From: Odiellus spinosus
Taxonomy: Eukaryota > Arthropoda > Arachnida > Opiliones > Phalangiidae
NCBI GenBank assembly: GCA_963920705.1
Contig: CAWUCO010000291.1
Span: forward strand, 2,170,001-2,234,000
Reading direction: 5' to 3'
Length of the DNA: 64,000 nucleotides
Shown here: in pieces, positions 51,301 to 64,000 of the stretch
How the letters are laid out: every line of letters begins with the position of its first letter
Position numbering within the stretch: the stretch's first letter is position 1
Notes under the pieces: model-generated
The model's input: only the letters and a program-made list of their open reading frames with translations
Database searches by the model: none
What the model was told of the DNA's origin: nothing
Position numbers and translations under genes: made by a program

Positions 51301-54300
51301 TATACTTGGGAAATTTTTCGATCTATACTTATGAAATTTTTCGATCTATACCTGGAAAATTTTTGCATCTATACTTCGGAAATTTTTGGATCTATACTTT
51401 GGAAATTTTTGGATTTATACTTGGGTAATTTTTCGATCTATACTTGGGAAATTTTTCGATCCATACTTGGGAAATTTTTCGATCTATACTTGGGAAATTT
51501 TTCGATCTATACTTATGAAATTTTTCGATCTATACCTGGAAAATTTTTGCATCTATACTTCGGAAATTTTTGGATCTATACTTTGGAAATTTTTGGATTT
51601 ATACTTGGGAAATTTTTCCATATATACTTGGGAAATTTTTGGATCTATACTTGGGAAATTTTTCGATCTATACTTGGAAAATTTTTGGATATATACTTGG
51701 GAATTTTTGGATCTATACTTGGGAAATGTTTGGATCTATACTTGGGAAATTTTTGGATCTATACTTGAGAAATTTTTGGATCTATACTTGGGAAATTTTT
51801 CGATCTATTCTTGGGAAATTTTTGGATCTATACTTGGGAAATTTTTAGATCTATACTTGGGAAATATTTTTCGATCTATAATTGTGAAATTTTTCGATCT
51901 ATACTTGGGAAATTTTTCGATCTATACTTGGGTAATTTTTCGATCTATACTTGGGATATTTTTGGATTTATACTTGGGAAATTTTTCGATCTATACCTGG
52001 AAAATTTTTGCATCTATACTTCGGAAATTTTTGGATCTATACTTGGGAAATTTTTGGATCTATACTTGGGAAATTTTTCGATATATACTTTTGAAATTTT
52101 TGGATCTATACTTGGGAAATTTTTGGATCTATACTTTTGATATTTTTGGATCTATACTTGGGAAATTTTTGGATCTATACTTGGGAAATTTTTGGATCAA
52201 TACTTGGGAAATTTTTGGATCTATACTTGGAAAATTTTTCGATCTATACTTTTGAAATTTTTGGATCTATACTTGGGAAAGTTTTGATCTATACTTGGGA
52301 AATTTTTCGATCTATACTTGGGAAATTTTTCGATCTATACTTGGGAAATTTTTCGATCTATACTTGGGAAATTTTTCGATCTATACTTGGGAAATTTTTC
52401 GATCTATACTTGGGAAATTTTTCGATCTATACTTGGGAAATTTTTCGATCTATACTTGGGAAATTTTTCGATCTATACTTGGGAAATTTTTCGATCTATA
52501 CTTGGGAAATTTTTCGATCTATACTTGGGAAATTTTTCGATCTATACTTGGGAAATTTTTCGATCTATACTTGGGAAATTTTTCGATCTATACTTGGGAA
52601 ATTTTTAGATCTATACTTGGGAAATTTTTCGATCTATACTTATGAAATTTTTCGATCTATACCTGGAAAATTTTTGCATCTATACTTCGGAAATTTTTGG
52701 ATCTATACTTTGGAAATTTTTGGATTTATACTTGGGTAATTTTTCGATCTATACTTGGGAAATTTTTGGATCTATACTTGGGAAATTTTTCGATCTATAC
52801 TTGGGAAATTTTTCGATCTATACTTGGGAAATTTTTCGATCTATACTTGGGAAATTTTTCGATCTATACTTGGGAAATTTTTCGATCTATACTTGGGAAA
52901 TTTTTCGATCTATACTTGGGAAATTTTTCGATCTATACTTGGGAAATTTTTCGATCTATACTTGGGAAATTTTTCGATCCATACTTGGGAAATTTTTCGA
53001 TCTATACTTGGGAAATTTTTCGATCTATACTTGGGAAATTTTTCGATCTATACTTGGGAAATTTTTAGATCTATACTTGGGAAATTTTTCGATCTATACT
53101 TATGAAATTTTTCGATCTATACCTGGAAAATTTTTGCATCTATACTTCGGAAATTTTTGGATCTATACTTTGGAAATTTTTGGATTTATACTTGGGAAAT
53201 TTTTCCATATATACTTGGGAAATTTTTGGATCTATACTTGGGAAATTTTTCGATCTATACTTGGGAAATTTTTCGATCTATACTTGGGAAATTTTTCGAT
53301 CTATACTTGGGAAATTTTTCGATCTATTCTTGGGAGAAATTTTTCGATCTATACTTGGGGGAAATTTTTCGATCTATAGTTGGGTAATTTTTCGATCTAT
53401 ACTTGGAAAATTTTTGGATATATACTTGGGAATTTTTGGATCTATACTTGGGAAATGTTTGGATCTATACTTGTGAAATTTTTGGATCTATACTTGAGAA
53501 ATTTTTGGATCTATACTTGGGAAATTTTTCGATCTATTCTTGGGAAATTTTTGGATCTATACTTGGGAAATTTTTAGATCTATACTTGGGAAATATTTTT
53601 CGATCTATAATTGGGAAATTTTTCGATCTATACTTGGGAAATTTTTCGATCTATACTTGGGAAATTTTTCGATCTATACTTGGGTAATTTTTCGATCTAT
53701 ACTTGAAAAAAATTTTCGATCTATACTTGGGGAATTTTGGGATCTATACTTGGGGGAAATTTTTCGATCTATACTTGGGGGAAATTTTTCGATCTATACT
53801 TGGGGGAAATTTTTCGATCTATACTTGGGTAATTTTTCGATCTATACTTGGGAAATTTTTGGATCTATACTTGGGAAATTTTTGGATCTATACTTGGGAA
53901 ATTTTTGGATCTATACTTGAGAAATTTTTGGATCTATACTTGGGAAATTTTTCGATCTATACTTGGGAAATTTTTCGATCTATACTTGGGAAATTTTTGG
54001 ATCTATACTTGGGAAATTTTTGGATCTATACTTGGGAAATTTTTGGATCTATACTTGGGAAATTTTTGGATTTATACTTGGGAAATTTTTGGATCTATAC
54101 TTGGGAAATGTTTCGATTTATACTTGGTTGAAATTTTTCGATCTATACTTGGGTAATTTTTCGATCTATACTTGGGAAATTTTTTTATCTATACTTGGGA
54201 AATTTTTCGATCTATACTTGGGAAATTTTACGATCTATACTTGGGAATTTTTCGATCTATACTTGGTTGAAATTTTTCGATCTATACTTGGGTAATTTTT

Positions 54301-57300
54301 CGATCTATACTTGGGAAATTTTTGGATCTATACTTGGGAAATTTTTCGATCTATACTTGGGAAATTTTTCGATCTATACTTGGGAAATTTTTCGATCTAT
54401 ACTTGGGAAATTTTTCGATCTATACTTGGGAAATTTTTCGATCTATACTTGGGAAATTTTTCGATCTATACTTGGGAAATTTTTCGATCTATACTTGGGA
54501 AATTTTTCGATCTATACTTGGGAAATTTTTCGATCTATACTTGGGAAATTTTTAGATCTATACTTGGGAAATTTTTCGATCTATACTTATGAAATTTTTC
54601 GATCTATACCTGGAAAATTTTTGCATCTATACTTCGGAAATTTTTGGATCTATACTTTGGAAATTTTTGGATTTATACTTGGGTAATTTTTCGATCTATA
54701 CTTGGGAAATTTTTGGATCTATACTTGGGAAATTTTTCGATCTATACTTGGGAAATTTTTCGATCTATACTTGGGAAATTTTTGGATCTATACTTGGGAA
54801 ATTTTTGGATCTATACTTGAGAAATTTTTGGATCTATACTTGGGAAATTTTTCGATCTATACTTGGGAAATTTTTCGATCTATACTTGGGAAATTTTTCG
54901 ATCTATACTTGGGAAATTTTTGGATCTATACTTGGGAAATTTTTGGATCTATACTTGGGAAATTTTTGGATTTATACTTGGGAAATTTTTGGATCTATAC
55001 TTGGGAAATTTTTCGATTTATACTTGGTTGAAATTTTTCGATCTATACTTGGGTAATTTTTCGATCTATACTTGGGAAATTTTTTTATCTATACTTGGGA
55101 AATTTTTCGATCTATACTTGGGAAATTTTACGATCTATACTTGGGAATTTTTCGATCTATACTTGGTTGAAATTTTTCGATCTATACTTGGGTAATTTTT
55201 CGATCTATACTTGGGAAATTTTTGGATCTATACTTGGGAAATTTTTCGATCTATACTTGGGAAATTTTTCGATCTATACTTGGGAAATTTTTCGATCTAT
55301 ACTTGGGAAATTTTTCGATCTATACTTGGGAAATTTTTCGATCTATACTTGGGAAATTTTTCGATCTATACTTGGGAAATTTTTCGATCTATACTTGGGA
55401 AATTTTTCGATCTATACTTGGGAAATTTTTAGATCTATACTTGGGAAATTTTTAGATCTATACTTGGGAAATTTTTCGATCTATACTTATGAAATTTTTC
55501 GATCTATACCTGGAAAATTTTTGCATCTATACTTCGGAAATTTTTGGATCTATACTTTGGAAATTTTTGGATTTATACTTGGGTAATTTTTCGATCTATA
55601 CTTGGGAAATTTTTGGATCTATACTTGGGAAATTTTTCGATCTATACTTGGGAAATTTTTCGATCTATACTTGGGAAATTTTTCGATCTATACTTGGGAA
55701 ATTTTTCGATCTATACTTGGGAAATTTTTCGATCTATACTTGGGAAATTTTTCGATCTATACTTGGGAAATTTTTCGATCTATACTTGGGAAATTTTTCG
55801 ATCTATACTTGGGAAATTTTTCGATCCATACTTGGGAAATTTTTCGATCTATACTTGGGAAATTTTTCGATCTATACTTATGAAATTTTTCGATCTATAC
55901 CTGGAAAATTTTTGCATCTATACTTCGGAAATTTTTGGATCTATACTTTGGAAATTTTTGGATTTATACTTGGGAAATTTTTCCATATATACTTGGGAAA
56001 TTTTTGGATCTATACTTGGGAAATTTTTCGATCTATACTTGGAAAATTTTTGGATATATACTTGGGAATTTTTGGATCTATACTTGGGAAATGTTTGGAT
56101 CTATACTTGGGAAATTTTTGGATCTATACTTGAGAAATTTTTGGATCTATACTTGGGAAATTTTTCGATCTATTCTTGGGAAATTTTTGGATCTATACTT
56201 GGGAAATTTTTAGATCTATACTTGGGAAATATTTTTCGATCTATAATTGTGAAATTTTTCGATCTATACTTGGGAAATTTTTCGATCTATACTTGGGTAA
56301 TTTTTCGATCTATACTTGGGATATTTTTGGATTTATACTTGGGAAATTTTTCGATCTATACCTGGAAAATTTTTGCATCTATACTTCGGAAATTTTTGGA
56401 TCTATACTTGGGAAATTTTTGGATCTATACTTGGGAAATTTTTCGATATATACTTTTGAAATTTTTGGATCTATACTTGGGAAATTTTTGGATCTATACT
56501 TTTGATATTTTTGGATCTATACTTGGGAAATTTTTGGATCTATACTTGGGAAATTTTTGGATCAATACTTGGGAAATTTTTGGATCTATACTTGGAAAAT
56601 TTTTCGATCTATACTTTTGAAATTTTTGGATCTATACTTGGGAAAGTTTTGATCTATACTTGGGAAATTTTTCGATCTATACTTGGGAAATTTTTCGATC
56701 TATACTTGGGAAATTTTTCGATCTATACTTGGGAAATTTTTCGATCTATACTTGGGAAATTTTTCGATCTATACTTGGGAAATTTTTCGATCTATACTTG
56801 GGAAATTTTTCGATCTATACTTGGGAAATTTTTCGATCTATACTTGGGAAATTTTTCGATCTATACTTGGGAAATTTTTCGATCTATACTTGGGAAATTT
56901 TTCGATCTATACTTGGGAAATTTTTAGATCTATACTTGGGAAATTTTTCGATCTATACTTATGAAATTTTTCGATCTATACCTGGAAAATTTTTGCATCT
57001 ATACTTCGGAAATTTTTGGATCTATACTTTGGAAATTTTTGGATTTATACTTGGGTAATTTTTCGATCTATACTTGGGAAATTTTTGGATCTATACTTGG
57101 GAAATTTTTCGATCTATACTTGGGAAATTTTTCGATCTATACTTGGGAAATTTTTCGATCTATACTTGGGAAATTTTTCGATCTATACTTGGGAAATTTT
57201 TCGATCTATACTTGGGAAATTTTTCGATCTATACTTGGGAAATTTTTCGATCTATACTTGGGAAATTTTTCGATCTATACTTGGGAAATTTTTCGATCCA

Positions 57301-57415
57301 TACTTGGGAAATTTTTCGATCTATACTTGGGAAATTTTTCGATCTATACTTATGAAATTTTTCGATCTATACCTGGAAAATTTTTGCATCTATACTTCGG
57401 AAATTTTTGGATCTA
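45356..57415 (+). repeat. Mosaic CG/GG satellite with several segmental duplications
   Basis: About 45.6-47.2 kb recurs at 48.4-50.0 kb (offset 2,803, falling to 2,780 after loss of one monomer). About 46.6-47.4 kb recurs 854 bp on. 46.3-46.8 kb recurs at 50.57-51.04 kb (offset 4,244). About 51.5-52.8 kb recurs at 55.9-57.1 kb (offset 4,365). Markers used: GGGGAATTTTGGG, GGAAGTTTTTGG, TACTAGGGAAA, GGGAAATTTTACG, GGGAATTTTTCG, CCATATATAC, TACTTATGAAA and GAAAGTTTTGATC. Unoccupied copies of the retrotransposon target lie at about 45.48, 46.02 and 48.82 kb. No gene is visible. Confidence 0.87.
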
Positions 57416-60400
57416 TACTTTTGAAATTTTTGGATTTATACTTGGGTAATTTTTCGATCTATACTTGGGAAATTTTTGGATCTATACTTGGGAAATTTTT
57501 GGATCTATACTTGGGAAATTTTTGGATCTATACTTGGGAAATTTTTCGATCTATACTTGGGAAATTTTTAGATCTATACTTGGGAAATTTTTCGATCTAT
57601 ACTTATGAAATTTTTCGATCTATACCTGGAAAATTTTTGCATCTATACTTCGGAAATTTTTGGATCTATACTTTGGAAATTTTTGGATTTATACTTGGGT
57701 AATTTTTCGATCTATACTTGGGAAATTTTTGGATCTATACTTGGGAAATTTTTCGATCTATACTTGGGAAATTTTTCGATCTATACTTGGGAAATTTTTC
57801 GATCTATACTTGGGAAATTTTTCGATCTATACTTGGGAAATTTTTCGATCTATACTTGGGAAATTTTTCGATCTATACTTGGGAAATTTTTCGATCTATA
57901 CTTGGGAAATTTTTCGATCTATACTTGGGAAATTTTTCGATCCATACTTGGGAAATTTTTCGATCTATACTTGGGAAATTTTTCGATCTATACTTATGAA
58001 ATTTTTCGATCTATACCTGGAAAATTTTTGCATCTATACTTCGGAAATTTTTGGATCTATACTTTTGAAATTTTTGGATTTATACTTGGGTAATTTTTCG
58101 ATCTATACTTGGGAAATTTTTGGATCTATACTTGGGAAATTTTTGGATCTATACTTGGGAAATTTTTGGATCTATACTTGGAAAATTTTTGGATTTATAC
58201 TTGGGAAATTTTTGGATCTATACTTGGGAAATTTTTCGATTTATACTTGGTTGAAATTTTTCGATCTATACTTGGGAAATTTTTTTATCTATACTTGGGA
58301 AATTTTTCGATCTATACTTGGGAAATTTTACGATCTATACTTGGGAATTTTTCGATCTATACTTGGTTGAAATTTTTCGATCTATACTTGGGTAATTTTT
58401 CGATCTATACTTGGGAAATTTTTGGATCTATACTTGGGAAATTTTTCGATCTATACTTGGGAAATTTTTCGATCTATACTTGGGAAATTTTTCGATCTAT
58501 ACTTGGGAAATTTTTAGATCTATACTTGGGAAATTTTTCGATCTATACTTATGAAATTTTTCGATCTATACCTGGAAAATTTTTGCATCTATACTTCGGA
58601 AATTTTTGGATCTATACTTTGGAAATTTTTGGATTTATACTTGGGTAATTTTTCGATCTATACTTAGGAAATTTTTGGATCTATACTTGGGAAATTTTTC
58701 GATCTATACTTGGGAAATTTTTCGATCTATACTTGGGAAATTTTTCGATCTATACTTGGGAAATTTTTCGATCTATACTTGGGAAATTTTTCGATCTATA
58801 CTTGGGAAATTTTTCGATCTATACTTGGGAAATTTTTCGATCTATACTTGGGAAATTTTTCGATCTATACTTGGGAAATTTTTCGATCCATACTTGGGAA
58901 ATTTTTCGATCTATACTTGGGAAATTTTTCGATCTATACTTATGAAATTTTTCGATCTATACCTGGAAAATTTTTGCATCTATACTTCGGAAATTTTTGG
59001 ATCTATACTTTTGAAATTTTTGGATTTATACTTGGGTAATTTTTCGATCTATACTTGGGAAATTTTTGGATCTATACTTGGGAAATTTTTGGATCTATAC
59101 TTGGGAAATTTTTGGATCTATACTTGGGAAATTTTTGGATTTATACTTGGGAAATTTTTGGATCTATACTTGGGAAATTTTTCGATTTATACTTGGTTGA
59201 AATTTTTCGATCTATACTTGGGAAATTTTTTTATCTATACTTGGGAAATTTTTCGATCTATACTTGGGAAATTTTACGATCTATACTTGGGAATTTTTCG
59301 ATCTATACTTGGTTGAAATTTTTCGATCTATACTTGGGTAATTTTTCGATCTATACTTGGGAAATTTTTGGATCTATACTTGGGAAATTTTTCGATCTAT
59401 ACTTGGGAAATTTTTCGATCTATACTTGGGAAATTTTTCGATCTATACTTGGGAAATTTTTCGATCTATACTTGGGAAATTTTTCGATCTATACTTGGGA
59501 AATTTTTCGATCTATACTTGGGAAATTTTTCGATCTATACTTGGGAAATTTTTCGATCTATACTTGGGAAATTTTTCGATCTATACTTATGAAATTTTTC
59601 GATCTATACCTGGAAAATTTTTGCATCTATACTTCGGAAATTTTTGGATCTATACTTTGGAAATTTTTGGATTTATACTTGGGAAATTTTTCCATATATA
59701 CTTGGGAAATTTTTCCATATATACTTGGGAAATTTTTGGATCTATTCTTGGGAAATTTTTCGATCTATACTTGGGAAATTTTTCGATCTATACTTGGGAA
59801 ATTTTTCGATCTATACTTGGGAAATTTTTCGATCTATTCTTGGGAGAAATTTTTCGATCTATACTTGGGGGAAATTTTTCGATCTATAGTTGGGTAATTT
59901 TTCGATCTATACTTGGAAAATTTTTGGATATATACTTGGGAATTTTTGGATCTATACTTGGGAAATGTTTGGATCTATACTTGAGAAATTTTTGGATCTA
60001 TACTTGGGAAATTTTTCGATCTATTCTTGGGAAATTTTTGGATCTATACTTGGGAAATTTTTAGATCTATACTTGGGAAATATTTTTCGATCTATAATTG
60101 GGAAATTTTTCGATCTATACTTGGGAAATTTTTCGATCTATACTTGGGTAATTTTTCGATCTATACTTGAAAAAAATTTTCGATCTATACTTGGGGAATT
60201 TTGGGATCTATACTTGGGGGAAATTTTTCGATCTATACTTGGGGGAATTTTTTCGATCTATACTTGGGGGAAATTTTTCGATCTATACTTGGGTAATTTT
60301 TCGATCTATACTTGGGAAATTTTTGGATCTATACTTGGGAAATTTTTGGATCTATACTTGGGAAATTTTTGGATCTATACTTGAGAAATTTTTGGATCTA

Positions 60401-63400
60401 TACTTGGGAAATTTTTCGATCTATACTTGGGAAATTTTTCGATCTATACTTGGGAAATTTTTCGATCTATACTTGGGAAATTTTTGGATCTATACTTGGG
60501 AAATTTTTGGATCTATACTTGGGAAATTTTGGATCTATACTTGGGAAATTTTTGGATTTATACTTGGGAAATTTTTGGATCTATACTTGGGAAATTTTTC
60601 GATTTATACTTGGTTGAAATTTTTCGATCTATACTTGGGTAATTTTTCGATCTATACTTGGGAAATTTTTTTATCTATACTTGGGAAATTTTTCGATCTA
60701 TACTTGGGAAATTTTACGATCTATACTTGGGAATTTTTCGATCTATACTTGGTTGAAATTTTTCGATCTATACTTGGGTAATTTTTCGATCTATACTTGG
60801 GAAATTTTTGGATCTATACTTGGGAAATTTTTCGATCTATACTTGGGAAATTTTTCGATCTATACTTGGGAAATTTTTCGATCTATACTTGGGAAATTTT
60901 TCGATCTATACTTGGGAAATTTTTCGATCTATACTTGGGAAATTTTTCGATCTATACTTGGGAAATTTTTCGATCTATACTTGGGAAATTTTTCGATCTA
61001 TACTTTTGAAATTTTTGGATTTATACTTGGGTAATTTTTCGATCTATACTTGGGAAATTTTTGGATCTATACTTGGGAAATTTTTGGATCTATACTTGGG
61101 AAATTTTTCGATCTATACTTGGGAAATTTTTCGATCTATACTTGGGAAATTTTTAGATCTATACTTGGGAAATTTTTCGATCTATACTTATGAAATTTTT
61201 CGATCTATACCTGGAAAATTTTTGCATCTATACTTCGGAAATTTTTGGATCTATACTTTGGAAATTTTTGGATTTATACTTGGGTAATTTTTCGATCTAT
61301 ACTTGGGAAATTTTTGGATCTATACTTGGGAAATTTTTCGATCTATACTTGGGAAATTTTTCGATCTATACTTGGGAAATTTTTCGATCTATACTTGGGA
61401 AATTTTTCGATCTATACTTGGGAAATTTTTCGATCTATACTTGGGAAATTTTTCGATCTATACTTGGGAAATTTTTCGATCTATACTTGGGAAATTTTTC
61501 GATCTATACTTGGGAAATTTTTCGATCCATACTTGGGAAATTTTTCGATCTATACTTGGGAAATTTTTCGATCTATACTTATGAAATTTTTCGATCTATA
61601 CCTGGAAAATTTTTGCATCTATACTTCGGAAATTTTTGGATCTATACTTTTGAAATTTTTGGATTTATACTTGGGTAATTTTTCGATCTATACTTGGGAA
61701 ATTTTTGGATCTATACTTGGGAAATTTTTGGATCTATACTTGGGAAATTTTTGGATCTATACTTGGAAAATTTTTGGATTTATACTTGGGAAATTTTTGG
61801 ATCTATACTTGGGAAATTTTTCGATTTATACTTGGTTGAAATTTTTCGATCTATACTTGGGAAATTTTTTTATCTATACTTGGGAAATTTTTCGATCTAT
61901 ACTTGGGAAATTTTACGATCTATACTTGGGAATTTTTCGATCTATACTTGGTTGAAATTTTTCGATCTATACTTGGGTAATTTTTCGATCTATACTTGGG
62001 AAATTTTTGGATCTATACTTGGGAAATTTTTCGATCTATACTTGGGAAATTTTTCGATCTATACTTGGGAAATTTTTCGATCTATACTTGGGAAATTTTT
62101 AGATCTATACTTGGGAAATTTTTCGATCTATACTTATGAAATTTTTCGATCTATACCTGGAAAATTTTTGCATCTATACTTCGGAAATTTTTGGATCTAT
62201 ACTTTGGAAATTTTTGGATTTATACTTGGGTAATTTTTCGATCTATACTTAGGAAATTTTTGGATCTATACTTGGGAAATTTTTCGATCTATACTTGGGA
62301 AATTTTTCGATCTATACTTGGGAAATTTTTCGATCTATACTTGGGAAATTTTTCGATCTATACTTGGGAAATTTTTCGATCTATACTTGGGAAATTTTTC
62401 GATCTATACTTGGGAAATTTTTCGATCTATACTTGGGAAATTTTTCGATCTATACTTGGGAAATTTTTCGATCCATACTTGGGAAATTTTTCGATCTATA
62501 CTTGGGAAATTTTTCGATCTATACTTATGAAATTTTTCGATCTATACCTGGAAAATTTTTGCATCTATACTTCGGAAATTTTTGGATCTATACTTTTGAA
62601 ATTTTTGGATTTATACTTGGGTAATTTTTCGATCTATACTTGGGAAATTTTTGGATCTATACTTGGGAAATTTTTGGATCTATACTTGGGAAATTTTTGG
62701 ATCTATACTTGGGAAATTTTTGGATTTATACTTGGGAAATTTTTGGATCTATACTTGGGAAATTTTTCGATTTATACTTGGTTGAAATTTTTCGATCTAT
62801 ACTTGGGAAATTTTTTTATCTATACTTGGGAAATTTTTCGATCTATACTTGGGAAATTTTACGATCTATACTTGGGAATTTTTCGATCTATACTTGGTTG
62901 AAATTTTTCGATCTATACTTGGGTAATTTTTCGATCTATACTTGGGAAATTTTTGGATCTATACTTGGGAAATTTTTCGATCTATACTTGGGAAATTTTT
63001 CGATCTATACTTGGGAAATTTTTCGATCTATACTTGGGAAATTTTTCGATCTATACTTGGGAAATTTTTCGATCTATACTTGGGAAATTTTTCGATCTAT
63101 ACTTGGGAAATTTTTCGATCTATACTTGGGAAATTTTTAGATCTATACTTGGGAAATTTTTCGATCTATACTTATGAAATTTTTCGATCTATACCTGGAA
63201 AATTTTTGCATCTATACTTCGGAAATTTTTGGATCTATACTTTGGAAATTTTTGGATTTATACTTGGGAAATTTTTCCATATATACTTGGGAAATTTTTC
63301 CATATATACTTGGGAAATTTTTGGATCTATTCTTGGGAAATTTTTCGATCTATACTTGGGAAATTTTTCGATCTATACTTGGGAAATTTTTCGATCTATA

Positions 63401-64000
63401 CTTGGGAAATTTTTCGATCTATTCTTGGGAGAAATTTTTCGATCTATACTTGGGGGAAATTTTTCGATCTATAGTTGGGTAATTTTTCGATCTATACTTG
63501 GAAAATTTTTGGATATATACTTGGGAATTTTTGGATCTATACTTGGGAAATGTTTGGATCTATACTTGAGAAATTTTTGGATCTATACTTGGGAAATTTT
63601 TCGATCTATTCTTGGGAAATTTTTGGATCTATACTTGGGAAATTTTTAGATCTATACTTGGGAAATATTTTTCGATCTATAATTGGGAAATTTTTCGATC
63701 TATACTTGGGAAATTTTTCGATCTATACTTGGGTAATTTTTCGATCTATACTTGAAAAAAATTTTCGATCTATACTTGGGGAATTTTGGGATCTATACTT
63801 GGGGGAAATTTTTCGATCTATACTTGGGGGAATTTTTTCGATCTATACTTGGGGGAAATTTTTCGATCTATACTTGGGTAATTTTTCGATCTATACTTGG
63901 GAAATTTTTGGATCTATACTTGGGAAATTTTTGGATCTATACTTGGGAAATTTTTGGATCTATACTTGAGAAATTTTTGGATCTATACTTGGGAAATTTT
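57416..64000 (+). repeat. 3,585-bp HOR, one full copy and one cut by the window end
   Basis: 57,416-61,000 is followed by a second copy starting at 61,001 and still matching at base 64,000. The rare GGGGGAATTTTTTCG monomer at 60,241 and 63,826 and the TATACTTGAG monomer at 60,376 and 63,961 both give 3,585 bp, as do many other points. Only scattered single-base differences are seen, for example CG versus GG or AG monomers. The array clearly continues beyond the window. Confidence 0.9.

Noticed and set aside
1..64000. Telomeric or subtelomeric simple repeat
   Set aside because: The monomer does not resemble TTAGG, TTAGGG or TTTAGGG, and it is far more diverged and longer than telomeric repeats.
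15808..64000. Second transposon insertion hidden in the right array
   Set aside because: No non-satellite stretch longer than one or two variant monomers was found from 15,808 to 64,000.

Overview
The window is eukaryotic repeat DNA. About 58.8 kb of the 64 kb is one head-to-tail satellite with a 23-bp, roughly 30% GC monomer: (C/G/A)GATCTATACTTGGGAAA or GAATCTCTACTTGGGAAA followed by a run of T. That is roughly 2,500 monomers, all in the same orientation. The array is broken once, by a 5,169-bp LTR retrotransposon at 10,639-15,807. There is no bacterial gene, operon, tRNA, rRNA or CRISPR locus. The setting looks like heterochromatin (centromeric, pericentromeric or a large interstitial block). 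The host cannot be named from the sequence; an animal, perhaps an arthropod, is only a guess.

Layout. (1) 1-9,612 is dominated by the 'GA' monomer class (T5-GA-ATCTCTACTTGGGAAA), with short islands of other classes and segmental duplications of about 437, 989, 436 and 1,056 bp. (2) At about 9,612 the array switches abruptly to the 'GG' class (T5-GG-ATCTATACTTGGGAAA), which runs to 10,638. (3) 10,639-15,807 is a non-autonomous, Ty3/gypsy-like element. Its LTRs are 1,397 and 1,382 bp, begin TGTAA and end TTACA, and differ by seven substitutions and two indels by eye. It is flanked by a 4-bp target duplication, ACTT. The 2.39-kb interior holds a putative primer-binding site, a gag gene with one in-frame TAG, and a polypurine tract. 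No protease, reverse transcriptase, RNase H or integrase is present. (4) 15,808-64,000 is satellite of the 'CG' and 'GG' classes with minor variants. It is organised into nested higher-order repeats (HORs) of about 461/716, 718, 2,103/2,264, 2,240, 3,585, 4,365 and 5,170 bp.

How the parts relate. The retrotransposon landed inside a recognisable HOR segment, because unoccupied paralogues of its insertion site survive at about 45.48, 46.02 and 48.82 kb. The many long plus-strand reading frames over the array are not genes. The CG and GG monomers lack stop codons in all three plus frames, and 23 is not a multiple of 3, so every frame reads a permutation of the same 23-residue repeat. The only real coding sequence is the broken gag.
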